14,556 bases of DNA from assembly GCA_022837205.1 (NCBI GenBank), contig JALHEL010000017.1:1-14556 (forward strand), given 5' to 3'. Source of the DNA: Leptolinea sp. (GTDB lineage Bacteria > Chloroflexota > Anaerolineae > Anaerolineales > Anaerolineaceae). Position 1 is the stretch's first letter; each line of letters starts with the position of its first letter. This document shows positions 1-7,028 of the stretch, one piece after another. Under the pieces are notes generated by a model. It saw nothing but the letters and a program-made list of their open reading frames with translations, did not search any database and was not told where the DNA came from. Both the position numbers and the translations under genes were made by a program.

Positions 1-46
1 ATCTTTTCAACGGATGAAAATCGATATAAACAAAAAGGAACGAAAA

Positions 47-1018
47 ATGAAAAAGCATATGATGGTTATAGGGTTAATCAGTCTTTTCTATATTTTCATA
101 ACCTGTGGTGCGACCATGCATCGATCTTTTGAAACTCAGGATGTTTCAGTCTCCACCGGTGAGAATTTCAAATTCGGGGATGAAACCTATGCCCTCGAAA
201 AATGGATAAAAATGCCGAAATATGACTCGGAATCAAAAACAGGGTACGGCCTCAGCTTTTTGCAAAAAGAAGGGGTGATGCCGGTCCAATTATCTATTTC
301 GACAAACGGTTCACCGAGCGGTTATGCAAGCCTGCTTGATATGAAATTGGAAATCGACGGGGAAAATCTTGAACCCGAAAATATCAGTTTCGAAAATGTC
401 AAAGACGTCCCCGGTTATACAGCCCGCATTATTTTTGAATTTGCGATACCGAATCAATCAAAATTACCCGACAAAGGGATACTTTTGTATACAAATAAAA
501 AAATACAAAAAGAAATTGATCTTTCCGCATTGGAAGCACCAGAGAAAAATATTGAAATATCCGCCGAAAATCCGGAAATATTGAATTTTTGCGGAAATTG
601 GAAATTATCATCGATTATTTTTCACACTCCCGATACAGGGAATGGCATCTTTGAAATCGACGCAACATTGGACATTTCGGACGGTTTTGAATATGGGCGC
701 GATTTGACACTCTCAAAGGATATGTCGTTAAAATCAGATGTCGATATAGACGCACTGATTGATGCGATTTCCGAGTTGCCTTTTATTGTGAATGATTTCA
801 ATCTGAAGGATGATACCGGCTGGTCGTATTCCGATGGAAAAATGAAGACAATTCCGGACGGAACTGAGTTAATGGCGTCTTACAACGAGAAGGATGAAGT
901 TCTTCTTTTGGTGCACAGTGGCAAAGTTGACATTTTATCCAAAAAAACCGATAAAAACGCTGTTAAATCCGGCCCGGTATTAATGGAGATAACAGCGGTT
1001 TTTAAAAAAGCAAATTAG
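47..1018 (+). CDS. Exported protein of unknown function
   Basis: I do not recognise the family. The start at 47 is chosen because AAAGGA (34-39) lies 7 bases upstream; an earlier in-frame ATG at 14 has no ribosome site and would put a charged stretch before the signal sequence. From 47 the product has 323 residues and opens with Met-Lys-Lys-His, then a hydrophobic run of about 16 residues ending in FITCG. This is a signal peptide or membrane anchor. The Cys might be lipidated, but Phe/Ile/Thr before it is a poor lipobox. The rest is hydrophilic and rich in predicted beta-strand, with two similar-sized halves (about 25-165 and 175-320) that could be two beta-sandwich domains. It probably acts outside the cytoplasmic membrane. 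The next gene starts 14 bases downstream, so the two are probably co-transcribed. Confidence 0.7.
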   Translation: MKKHMMVIGLISLFYIFITCGATMHRSFETQDVSVSTGENFKFGDETYALEKWIKMPKYDSESKTGYGLSFLQKEGVMPVQLSISTNGSPSGYASLLDMKLEIDGENLEPENISFENVKDVPGYTARIIFEFAIPNQSKLPDKGILLYTNKKIQKEIDLSALEAPEKNIEISAENPEILNFCGNWKLSSIIFHTPDTGNGIFEIDATLDISDGFEYGRDLTLSKDMSLKSDVDIDALIDAISELPFIVNDFNLKDDTGWSYSDGKMKTIPDGTELMASYNEKDEVLLLVHSGKVDILSKKTDKNAVKSGPVLMEITAVFKKAN

Positions 1019-1032
1019 AGAATGGGGATGGA

Positions 1033-1326
1033 ATGGAAAGAAAAGTGCTTTGCCCTGTTTGCGGATTAAGCAACGACTTCGTTTCTCCAAGGAGGATGCG
1101 ATGCCGGAGTTGCGGTAACAATTTTGAAATTACCGAAAATGATTTTCAGAATGTGAAATTCATCGAAATAAACGACGGTTATCACAGTTGGCAATCCCAA
1201 CCCACAGCTTATCATACGATCTATGCCTGTTTAAGTTATCCCGAATATTGCGATCTCTGTATCCATAAGAATGACCTTTTTTGCCGAAACAGCAAAATTG
1301 ACTTTCGGGAAAAAAGGATCAAATGA
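1033..1326 (+). CDS. Small Cys-rich zinc-ribbon protein, function unknown
   Basis: The 97-residue product opens with a classical zinc ribbon: CPVC at residues 7-10 and CRSC at 24-27, 13 residues apart. Such a knuckle pair holds one zinc ion. A second Cys group follows (C66, C73, C76, C84; CDLC is a further CxxC) and could bind a second metal. There is no signal peptide or membrane segment, so it should be cytoplasmic. The ATG at 1033 follows a G-rich stretch (GGGG at 1024-1027), an acceptable but unusual ribosome site. It lies 14 bases after the exported-protein gene. Zinc ribbons occur in nucleic-acid-binding and protein-binding partners alike, so no specific job can be assigned. Confidence 0.7.
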   Translation: MERKVLCPVCGLSNDFVSPRRMRCRSCGNNFEITENDFQNVKFIEINDGYHSWQSQPTAYHTIYACLSYPEYCDLCIHKNDLFCRNSKIDFREKRIK

Positions 1327-1401
1327 ATCGCTGGAAAAATATGTGATTTGCAACAGTTCATTATCAAACATGATCATTTCTTATTCCTACCGCGATCCGC
1401 A

Positions 1402-1407
1402 TACAAT
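1402..1407 (+). promoter_or_regulatory. Possible -10 box upstream of the small basic-protein gene
   Basis: TACAAT matches the sigma-70 -10 consensus at five of six bases. TTCTTA lies 18 bases upstream as a weak -35. It could give the gene at 1484 its own promoter, as it is separated from the previous gene by about 157 bases with no other visible content. This is weak evidence. Confidence 0.22.
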
Positions 1408-1483
1408 TCTTCGGGTCACATATCGGTGAATCTTGAAAAAAATCAGAACGAATAGTGAATATGAAGGAAGGAAATCAGAGAAA

Positions 1484-1747
1484 ATGCGTAACCCAATTCG
1501 AAAATGGCAGGAAAAACGACTTGCAAAAAAACAACAAAAAGAAAAAGAAGCCGCAGAAAAAAAGATCTTATTCGAACAGCGATTGGAAAGATGCAAAAAA
1601 GGGGAACATGAATGGCAGTATTCATACGAAGTTCAAGGGGACGGAGATCCGAATGTCGAAGGATATGTTTTGATCACCAAAGCCACATGTCAGGTTTGCC
1701 ACGAAACCGAAGTGGAAATAGAACCCTATGATAAAGAAGACGATTAA
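1484..1747 (+). CDS. Small basic protein with Cys/His metal-binding pattern
   Basis: The product has 87 residues from the ATG at 1484. A TTG at 1433 in the same frame would add 17 residues but has only a weak site upstream, while AAGGAAGG (1464-1471) lies about 12 bases before the ATG, so the start is uncertain. The first 30 or so residues are Lys/Arg/Glu-rich and probably form a coiled coil. The second half has Cys-x3-His-x-Trp and later Cys-x2-Cys-His, a spacing that suggests one zinc site. The C-terminus is acidic. There is no signal peptide. The family is not recognised. The gene follows the zinc-ribbon gene after about 157 bases and is closed by the terminator at 1768-1810. Confidence 0.6.
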   Translation: MRNPIRKWQEKRLAKKQQKEKEAAEKKILFEQRLERCKKGEHEWQYSYEVQGDGDPNVEGYVLITKATCQVCHETEVEIEPYDKEDD

Positions 1748-1767
1748 ATAGTCCTAAAGTTTTTGAG

Positions 1768-1810
1768 AAAAAGCGGCCATGGCTTTATTCGTCTGTGACC
1801 GCTTTTTTTT
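1768..1810. terminator. Bidirectional rho-independent terminator
   Basis: AAAAAGCGG (1768-1776) pairs with CCGCTTTTT (1799-1807), and eight T residues run from 1803 to 1810. The A run on the left gives a T tail on the other strand as well. It lies between two convergent genes (the small basic protein on plus, the dehydrogenase on minus) and can end transcription from both sides. Confidence 0.8.
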
Positions 1811-1825
1811 ACCGAATCGGATAAT

Positions 1826-2782
1826 TTATCCGTTCACCACATTGATAGGATGTCCGGCAAGGAATTGTTCCAAATTTTCAGAAGCAATACTCATTAAACG
1901 CATTCGACTTTCTTTCGAGGTCCAAGAAATATGAGGTGTGATGATGCAGTTCTTCGCTTTCAATAATGGATTCTGATGTTTGATCGGTTCTTCGCTGACC
2001 ACGTCCACAGCGGCAAAATAAATTTTTCCACTGTTCAAAGCATCCGCCAAATCCTGTTCCGCGATTAATTGTCCGCGGCTGTTATTGACTAAAATAACAC
2101 CGTCTTTCATTTTGCCGATCGTCTCTTTGTTGATCATTTCTTTTGTTTCCGGAGTAAGCGGACAATGGAGCATGATCACATCCGAATCCTTTAAGAGTTC
2201 GTCCAATGAAACCTGTCTTGCGATTTTCTCCCCTTCCGGACTGAGTTCTTTTGTACTGGTAATAACATTCATTCCCATCGCTTTCGCGATTCTGCCGGTG
2301 CAGGTCCCGATCCGCCCGAGACCGATAATACCCATTGTCTTTCCCGATAGCTCAATCATGGGGTAATCCCAAAAACAGTAGTCCGGACAGGCTTCCCATT
2401 TTCCCTCGTGAACAACCCGGTTATGGTGACCGATTTGATGACAAACTTCCAATAAAAGACCGATCGCAAATTGAGCGACTGCTTCGGTGCCGTAGCTCGG
2501 AACATTTGTCACAGGAATATTTCGTTCTTTAGCGGCCTGAATATCCACGCTGTTATATCCGGTCGCCAAAACGCCGATGTACTTCAAATTCGGAGCGGCA
2601 TAGATTGACTCGCGCGACACATAGGTTTTGTTGGTAAAAACAATGTCGGCATCCCGAATACGATCTGACACCTCACCGGTATTGGTGCGATCATAAACCG
2701 TCAAATCACCGAATTTCTCCAGTTTATCCCAACCGATATCCCCCGGATTCAGGGTATAGCCGTCTAAAACAACAAGTTTCAT
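1826..2782 (-). CDS. NAD-dependent D-2-hydroxyacid dehydrogenase
   Basis: This enzyme oxidises a D-2-hydroxyacid or reduces a 2-oxoacid with NAD(H), in the cytoplasm. It has 318 residues, the usual family length. The Rossmann motif GLGRIG is at about 154-159. The catalytic triad is visible: Arg236 in NNSRG, Glu265 in SEEP and His284 in TPHIS. The general pattern is closest to glycerate dehydrogenase/hydroxypyruvate reductase (HprA-like), but the substrate cannot be fixed. The start at 2782 (MKLVVLDGY) is chosen over the ATG at 2791 because AGGA (2791-2794) sits 8 bases before it and overlaps the earlier ATG. It is the second gene after the DeoR-type regulator (about 50 bases between them), so it is probably the target of that regulator. 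A bidirectional terminator follows. Confidence 0.92.
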   Translation of the reverse strand: MKLVVLDGYTLNPGDIGWDKLEKFGDLTVYDRTNTGEVSDRIRDADIVFTNKTYVSRESIYAAPNLKYIGVLATGYNSVDIQAAKERNIPVTNVPSYGTEAVAQFAIGLLLEVCHQIGHHNRVVHEGKWEACPDYCFWDYPMIELSGKTMGIIGLGRIGTCTGRIAKAMGMNVITSTKELSPEGEKIARQVSLDELLKDSDVIMLHCPLTPETKEMINKETIGKMKDGVILVNNSRGQLIAEQDLADALNSGKIYFAAVDVVSEEPIKHQNPLLKAKNCIITPHISWTSKESRMRLMSIASENLEQFLAGHPINVVNG

Positions 2783-2833
2783 ACATTCCATCCTGCTTTG
2801 ACAAAAGATAATTCCGAAAAATACAGCCGTTTA

Positions 2834-3601
2834 TTAGACCAGCAAAACTTGCAGACCAATTTGCGTTAATTTTTCGACGATTTCCGGATCGAGGCCGGCA
2901 TCCGTAATAATCCCGGAAAAACTATTTAAAGAAGCCGATCGACAGTTTCCCGTCGAATTGAATTTGGACGATTCCGCCACAATATAACTTTTGTTACTGA
3001 TTTTTATCGCACCGGTTTTGGTTAATGCGTCATCTATTTCATAGGTAGTAGCGCTGTTTCGAACAAGATCGATTCCCACAACACCGATAAAGGACAGATC
3101 AAACTGGAACCTTGACATCCATTCGATGGTCGCCGCACCGGTAAACCCTTCTCGAAGCTTATTCATTTTTCCGCCGATAAAAATCAACTTTACGCGGCTC
3201 TCACCGGGTATTTCTTCCAAAACATTGATCATGTTGGTCACAATGGTGACGTTTCTGTTTTTCCGAACCAACTGGCGGGCAATTTCGACATTGATGGAAG
3301 AGAGATCCAAAAAGACGGTATCGCCGTTTCGAATCAATGTCTCGGCTTTTTCCGCGATGCGTTGTTTGACTTCTATATTATTTTCATGGGAATCGTCTGC
3401 CGGTTGGGGAACCGAATTTTGAATTAACGGAATTGCTCCTCCGTAAGTTCTTTTCAGTAAGCCTTCTTTCTCAAGTTTTGCAAGATCTTTTCGAATGAGA
3501 TCCGGCGTTACTTGATATCTTTCGCTCAAATCCTTTACCAAAACCTTTCCGTTTTGATGAAGGAATTCAAGGATCTCCCGTTGTCGTTCCTCAACAAACA
3601 T
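2834..3601 (-). CDS. DeoR/GlpR-family transcriptional regulator
   Basis: This is a 255-residue DNA-binding repressor-type protein. Residues 4-56 form the winged helix-turn-helix of the DeoR family (EERQREIL, then VTPDLIRKDLAKLEKEGLL with the recognition helix, then KRTYGGA). Residues from about 75 form the sugar-phosphate sensor domain with NVTIVTN, IFIGGK and AESSKF. The usual LDSGST-type phosphate-binding loop reads LDLSSIN here, so the ligand pocket may differ from a typical sugar-phosphate sensor. ATG at 3601 is preferred over an in-frame GTG at 3607, because GAGG (3607-3610) is then a ribosome site 5 bases upstream. It leads a two-gene unit with the dehydrogenase and most likely controls it and itself, responding to a phosphorylated metabolite. 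Confidence 0.9.
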   Translation of the reverse strand: MFVEERQREILEFLHQNGKVLVKDLSERYQVTPDLIRKDLAKLEKEGLLKRTYGGAIPLIQNSVPQPADDSHENNIEVKQRIAEKAETLIRNGDTVFLDLSSINVEIARQLVRKNRNVTIVTNMINVLEEIPGESRVKLIFIGGKMNKLREGFTGAATIEWMSRFQFDLSFIGVVGIDLVRNSATTYEIDDALTKTGAIKISNKSYIVAESSKFNSTGNCRSASLNSFSGIITDAGLDPEIVEKLTQIGLQVLLV

Positions 3602-3643
3602 ATTCACCTCAAGACGGTCCTATGAATTTAATTGTTATTGAAT

Positions 3644-3669
3644 ATTGTATCATTTTTGGCGTAAACGTT
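3644..3669 (-). promoter_or_regulatory. Possible promoter of the deoR-type/dehydrogenase operon
   Basis: On the minus strand TACAAT (complement of 3644-3649) is a good -10 box about 40 bases before the regulator start. The -35 is poor: GAGACA, 19 bases upstream, matches only GACA of the consensus. No clear operator palindrome was found in this divergent region. Confidence 0.3.
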
Positions 3670-3766
3670 GTCTCCCCCAACAATTTCTCCCATTCCAAAG
3701 ATCGATTTCGTTTTTTAATGGGTAAAATTAAATCCGTATGCAGCCCTTCGGGAAAGGAGTTCGAAA

Positions 3767-4051
3767 ATGATCAGATATACCCGACCGCTTGAGGACGGAA
3801 ACAACTATTTTATACCGGAGGATCGGATTGTTCGCATTCCCGCCGGATACACCGGCGAACCGATCAACCGTTTGGCTGCTTATGAAAATTTACAACAAGA
3901 TCTATTGAACGATCTTGAGAAAATTTCGCAAGAAATGGCAGGACTTCGAGAAGAAGGGAAGATAAAATCGGTTCATTTCAAAGAACTGATGTCTCAAAAA
4001 ATGATCGACACTCGGATCATCTCACTTTTTCAAAGCTATGGATTGGAATGA
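3767..4051 (+). CDS. Small protein of unknown function with INRLAAYE motif
   Basis: The 94-residue product starts at an ATG with a strong AAAGGAG site (3754-3760 region) upstream. It opens with MIRYTRP, then a Tyr/Pro/Ile-rich section, and has INRLAAYEN at about 42-50, followed by a helical, charged second half. A sequence of the type xRLAAYEDTG is common in small uncharacterised proteins of Firmicutes phages and integrative elements, and this resembles it. There is no signal peptide or membrane segment. It stands about 166 bases from the divergent regulator and is followed by about 110 bases before the TrhA gene. No function can be assigned. Confidence 0.7.
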   Translation: MIRYTRPLEDGNNYFIPEDRIVRIPAGYTGEPINRLAAYENLQQDLLNDLEKISQEMAGLREEGKIKSVHFKELMSQKMIDTRIISLFQSYGLE

Positions 4052-4164
4052 GATGAAGAGATGAAAAAATCCGGGAAGAAAGAATATCACCATTCAAATA
4101 AGGAAAACTGTTCGCTTGATATTTTGAGCTTTTCCGTTTACTTGCAATAGGATCAGGAGAAAAA

Positions 4165-4863
4165 ATGGTCAATCATACATTTACCGATGAAAATTCAATT
4201 CAAAGGAACCATTACCCGGTAAAAATTGGGAACCTTTTTAAATTATCGTTCGGCGAAGAGGTCGGAAATTCGGTCAGTCACGGCGTTTCGGCCATGATTC
4301 TATTATTCGCGCTCCCTGCCTGTGCCATATATGGCTATCAAAAAGGCGGAAAGTTGCTTGCATTTGGTTACAGTATCTACATTATCAGTCTTCTTTTGAT
4401 GTTTCTTGCCAGCTGCCTTTACCATGCGATGGATTTTAATTCCAAACACAAACAAGTTTTTCGGATTTTGGATCATAGTGCGATATATATCGCCATTGCC
4501 GGAACTTTCACACCGGTCTGTCTATCGGTTGTGGGAGGATGGCTGGGTATAGTCGTTTTAATCTGCCAATGGGTGACGGCTATCTTTGGAATTTTATTCA
4601 AATCGCTTTCAAACAAGAATCTTCCGAAAGCTTCTCTGACAATTTATCTGGTCATGGGATGGTCGGCAATCTTGCTTTTGCCTGCGATCATTCGTAAACA
4701 GCTTTGGGGGTTCTTAGCTTTTATACTCCTGGGTGGTTTGCTGTACACAGTCGGAACGATTTTCTATTCCAAGAAAGAAAAGGGTTGGTTCCATTTCATC
4801 TGGCATTTGTTTGTTATCGGCGCATCAGCCGCTCATTTTGTCGCCATTATTTTTTATATCTGA
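4165..4863 (+). CDS. trhA: Hemolysin III / TrhA (PAQR-family) membrane protein
   Basis: This is a seven-helix integral membrane protein of the hemolysin III family, 232 residues, the usual length. The family is related to adiponectin receptors (PAQR) and is thought to be a zinc-dependent membrane enzyme or membrane-homeostasis protein; the 'hemolysin' name rests on one Bacillus protein. Conserved features are GNSVSHG (His39), SCLYHAMD (His87), DHSAIYIAIAGT (His104), HFIWH (210-214, an HxxxH) and His224, all candidate zinc ligands. About 29 residues precede the first helix. The ribosome site is CAGGAG a few bases upstream of the ATG. The half-size EamA gene follows 45 bases later, so both may share a transcript. 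Confidence 0.93.
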   Translation: MVNHTFTDENSIQRNHYPVKIGNLFKLSFGEEVGNSVSHGVSAMILLFALPACAIYGYQKGGKLLAFGYSIYIISLLLMFLASCLYHAMDFNSKHKQVFRILDHSAIYIAIAGTFTPVCLSVVGGWLGIVVLICQWVTAIFGILFKSLSNKNLPKASLTIYLVMGWSAILLLPAIIRKQLWGFLAFILLGGLLYTVGTIFYSKKEKGWFHFIWHLFVIGASAAHFVAIIFYI

Positions 4864-4908
4864 AAACAAACAGGATTTGACACTTTATCATTGAGAGAAG
4901 GGAAAATC

Positions 4909-5334
4909 GTGGAAACTTTTTGGCCGATTATTTTGATTGTTATCTCAAACATTTTTTACAACATCACCACCAAATCCACTCCGGCGGATGCCAATCCTTT
5001 TTTATCTCTGACCGTCACGTATCTTGTGGGAGCGATACTTACTTTTCTTATGTTTTGGGCAACCGCTACAGAGAAAGGGCTCTCTTCCAATATCAGCCGA
5101 TTAAATTGGACCGGTTATTGTCTGGGAATCATCATCGTTGGCCTGGAAACCGGATATATTTATCTTTATCGGGCTGGATGGAACATCAGCCTCGGCTCTT
5201 TGGTAGCAAATATCCTCTTGGCAATTTCTCTCGTGATCATCGGAGCCCTTTTTTATCATGAGGAGATTTCTGCCCGGCAACTGATCGGCATGCTTTTTTG
5301 CATCATCGGTTTGATCTTCGTCAACAAAAAATGA
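4909..5334 (+). CDS. Half-size EamA/DMT-family transporter
   Basis: This is a small membrane protein of 141 residues and four to five hydrophobic segments, carrying one EamA domain where typical DMT exporters carry two. Its C-terminal part, about LFYHEEISARQLIGMLFCIIGL, is the usual end of an EamA domain. Such single-domain members are thought to act as dimers. The GTG at 4909 is chosen as start over an in-frame TTG at 4891, because AAGGG lies about 7 bases upstream and it starts directly before the first helix. The substrate is unknown; family members export amino acids, nucleosides or drugs. It sits 45 bases after the TrhA gene. Transcription toward it from the left has no clear U-tailed terminator. 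Confidence 0.8.
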   Translation: METFWPIILIVISNIFYNITTKSTPADANPFLSLTVTYLVGAILTFLMFWATATEKGLSSNISRLNWTGYCLGIIIVGLETGYIYLYRAGWNISLGSLVANILLAISLVIIGALFYHEEISARQLIGMLFCIIGLIFVNKK

Positions 5335-5348
5335 TTTATGAACAAAAA

Positions 5349-5371
5349 TTGAATTCTTATTGAGAATTCAA
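5349..5371. repeat. Perfect inverted repeat between convergent genes
   Basis: TTGAATTCT (5349-5357) is the exact reverse complement of AGAATTCAA (5363-5371), with a 5-base TATTG loop. On the minus strand TTTTT follows (complement of 5344-5348), so it may be a second, weaker terminator behind the MsrAB gene. No U-run follows on the plus strand. A protein-binding site is the alternative. Confidence 0.5.
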
Positions 5372-5399
5372 AAGGATCGATGAATCCTATTGATTGTCT

Positions 5400-5435
5400 A
5401 AAAAGAGGAATGAAGCTGTCTGTTTCATTCCTCTT
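5400..5435 (-). terminator. Terminator of the ccdA-msrAB operon
   Basis: AAGAGGAATGAA (5403-5414) is the exact complement of TTCATTCCTCTT (5424-5435), a 12-base perfect stem with a 9-base loop. On the minus strand the stem runs into T residues (5400-5404). It lies just after the MsrAB stop codon. Confidence 0.8.
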
Positions 5436-5443
5436 CGGTATGA

Positions 5444-7015
5444 TTAATCGACTTTTTTTGAAGGATCAAACAATTTCAATAAATATCCGTAGCCTTCCGC
5501 TTCCATCTTTGAAATCGGAATAAATCGAACAGCGGCACTATTGATGCAATATCGCTGTCCCCCTGATTCTGCCGGTCCGTCATCAAAAACATGTCCCAGA
5601 TGAGAATCGCCGCTGCGGCTGCGGACTTCGGTTCGGACCATCCCATAGGATGTATCGGTGTGATAGTTGACCACTTCATTGGAAATAGGTTTTGAGAAAC
5701 TAGGCCAGCCGCAATCGGAATTAAATTTATCCAGCGAAGAGAAAAGCGGTTCTCCGGTGACGATATCCACATAGATTCCGTCATCAAAAGTATTCCAATA
5801 TGCGTTGGTAAAAGGCTTTTCAGTCCCGCTGTATTGTGTGACATTGTATTGTTCTTCCGTCAGCATCCCTTTAATCGCGGAATCCGATGGCTTCGGATAA
5901 GCGGTTTCATCAATCAACGGCTCATCGGCAAGCGAAAGATCAATATGACAGTATCCGTTCGGATTCTTTTTCAGATAATCTTGATGATAGTCTTCGGCTA
6001 AATCAAAACGAATCAAGGGAGTTACTTCGACCTGAATCTTTTTATCATATTTTTTCTGTTCCATGGCGATCCGAGTTTCTATCACCGCTTTATCGGATTC
6101 ATCGATATAATAAATGCCGGTACGATATTGCACTCCGCGATCATTCCCTTGTCTGTTGATACTGGTGGGATCGATAATTCTGAAGTAATACTGCAGCAAC
6201 TGATCCAATGTCACTCGGCTTGGATCGTAGATTACATGCACCGTTTCAGCATGACCGGAGTGGTTATACACCAAATCCTCATAACTGGGGTTCTCGGTTT
6301 TCCCGTTCGCATAACCTACCGTCACTTCTTTAACACCGTCAATCTTTTCAAAATAAGCTTCCACTCCCCAAAAACATCCGCCTGCAAGATAAATTTCCGC
6401 TTCGGCGGAAGGTTGAGAATTTGCTGAGCCACGAATGGCATCATTTTCTGAATTGGGTTCCATTTCTTCCTGCTCTTTCTGCATATTTTCTTGAACGGGA
6501 TCACTTTCTCCATCCAAGAGATTTGATTTAAAAATAGCTTTCACCATTTCATTTTTGATTTCACCCGGGAATACCTTAATCGTCCCGTTGGCGCTCACAA
6601 AAAAAGAAGTCGGATAGCCGTGCACACCGTATTTCGTTGCGATTTTTCCGCCTTCATCCAATAAAACCCGAAAATGGTTATTCTCCAAACCCGCAAACCA
6701 TTCCCGAAATTCATTCGTGTCCATTTCTTTGCCGAGTCCCGGTGACACAATTGTCACCACCTCAAAATCATTCGATTCGGAAGCCAGTTTTTCTAGTTCC
6801 GGCAGTCCTTCTAAACATATCGGACACCAACTTGCCCAAAATTTAATATAGACCTTCTTCCCAAGCTGCTCGGATAATTTAAACCGTTGTCCGTCCAGGT
6901 CAACCAAATCAATTTCATTGGGGTTTTCGCCGGATTTTGAACTACTACCACAACCCGAAATGATTAAAATCAAGATCAACATCCAAAAAAGAAATGCAAA
7001 TTTCTTGTTCTTCAT
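5444..7015 (-). CDS. msrAB: Lipoprotein TlpA-like/MsrA/MsrB trifunctional methionine sulfoxide reductase
   Basis: One 523-residue lipoprotein repairs oxidised methionine outside the cytoplasm. It has a lipobox IISGC (Cys22), a TlpA/thioredoxin-like domain with the active site WASWCPIC (Cys64, Cys67), a linker rich in Glu, Gln and Ser (about 170-205), an MsrA domain with GCFWG (catalytic Cys214) and a recycling Cys356, and an MsrB domain with Cys435 (CGWPSF) and catalytic Cys490 (RYCINSAAVRF). MsrA reduces the S form and MsrB the R form of methionine sulfoxide. The MsrB zinc-binding CxxC pairs are missing, which marks the non-zinc type. The order of domains and the 55-residue spacing between the MsrB cysteines match Neisseria PilB. 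It overlaps no gene; AAGG sits 6 bases before the ATG, within the 13-base gap after ccdA. The CcdA partner should reduce its thioredoxin domain. Confidence 0.95.
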   Translation of the reverse strand: MKNKKFAFLFWMLILILIISGCGSSSKSGENPNEIDLVDLDGQRFKLSEQLGKKVYIKFWASWCPICLEGLPELEKLASESNDFEVVTIVSPGLGKEMDTNEFREWFAGLENNHFRVLLDEGGKIATKYGVHGYPTSFFVSANGTIKVFPGEIKNEMVKAIFKSNLLDGESDPVQENMQKEQEEMEPNSENDAIRGSANSQPSAEAEIYLAGGCFWGVEAYFEKIDGVKEVTVGYANGKTENPSYEDLVYNHSGHAETVHVIYDPSRVTLDQLLQYYFRIIDPTSINRQGNDRGVQYRTGIYYIDESDKAVIETRIAMEQKKYDKKIQVEVTPLIRFDLAEDYHQDYLKKNPNGYCHIDLSLADEPLIDETAYPKPSDSAIKGMLTEEQYNVTQYSGTEKPFTNAYWNTFDDGIYVDIVTGEPLFSSLDKFNSDCGWPSFSKPISNEVVNYHTDTSYGMVRTEVRSRSGDSHLGHVFDDGPAESGGQRYCINSAAVRFIPISKMEAEGYGYLLKLFDPSKKVD

Positions 7016-7028
7016 TTACAACCTTTCA

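Noticed and set aside
1433..1483. TTG at 1433 as start of the small basic protein
   Set aside because: TTG has a weaker upstream site than the ATG at 1484; kept only as an alternative start.
3126..3422. Plus-strand open frame of 98 codons opposite the DeoR-type gene
   Set aside because: It is antisense to a conserved regulator and has no own start signal or family features.
4920..5261. Plus-strand open frame of 113 codons overlapping the half-size EamA gene
   Set aside because: It is in another frame of a recognisable membrane protein; its His/Arg-rich product has no domain character.
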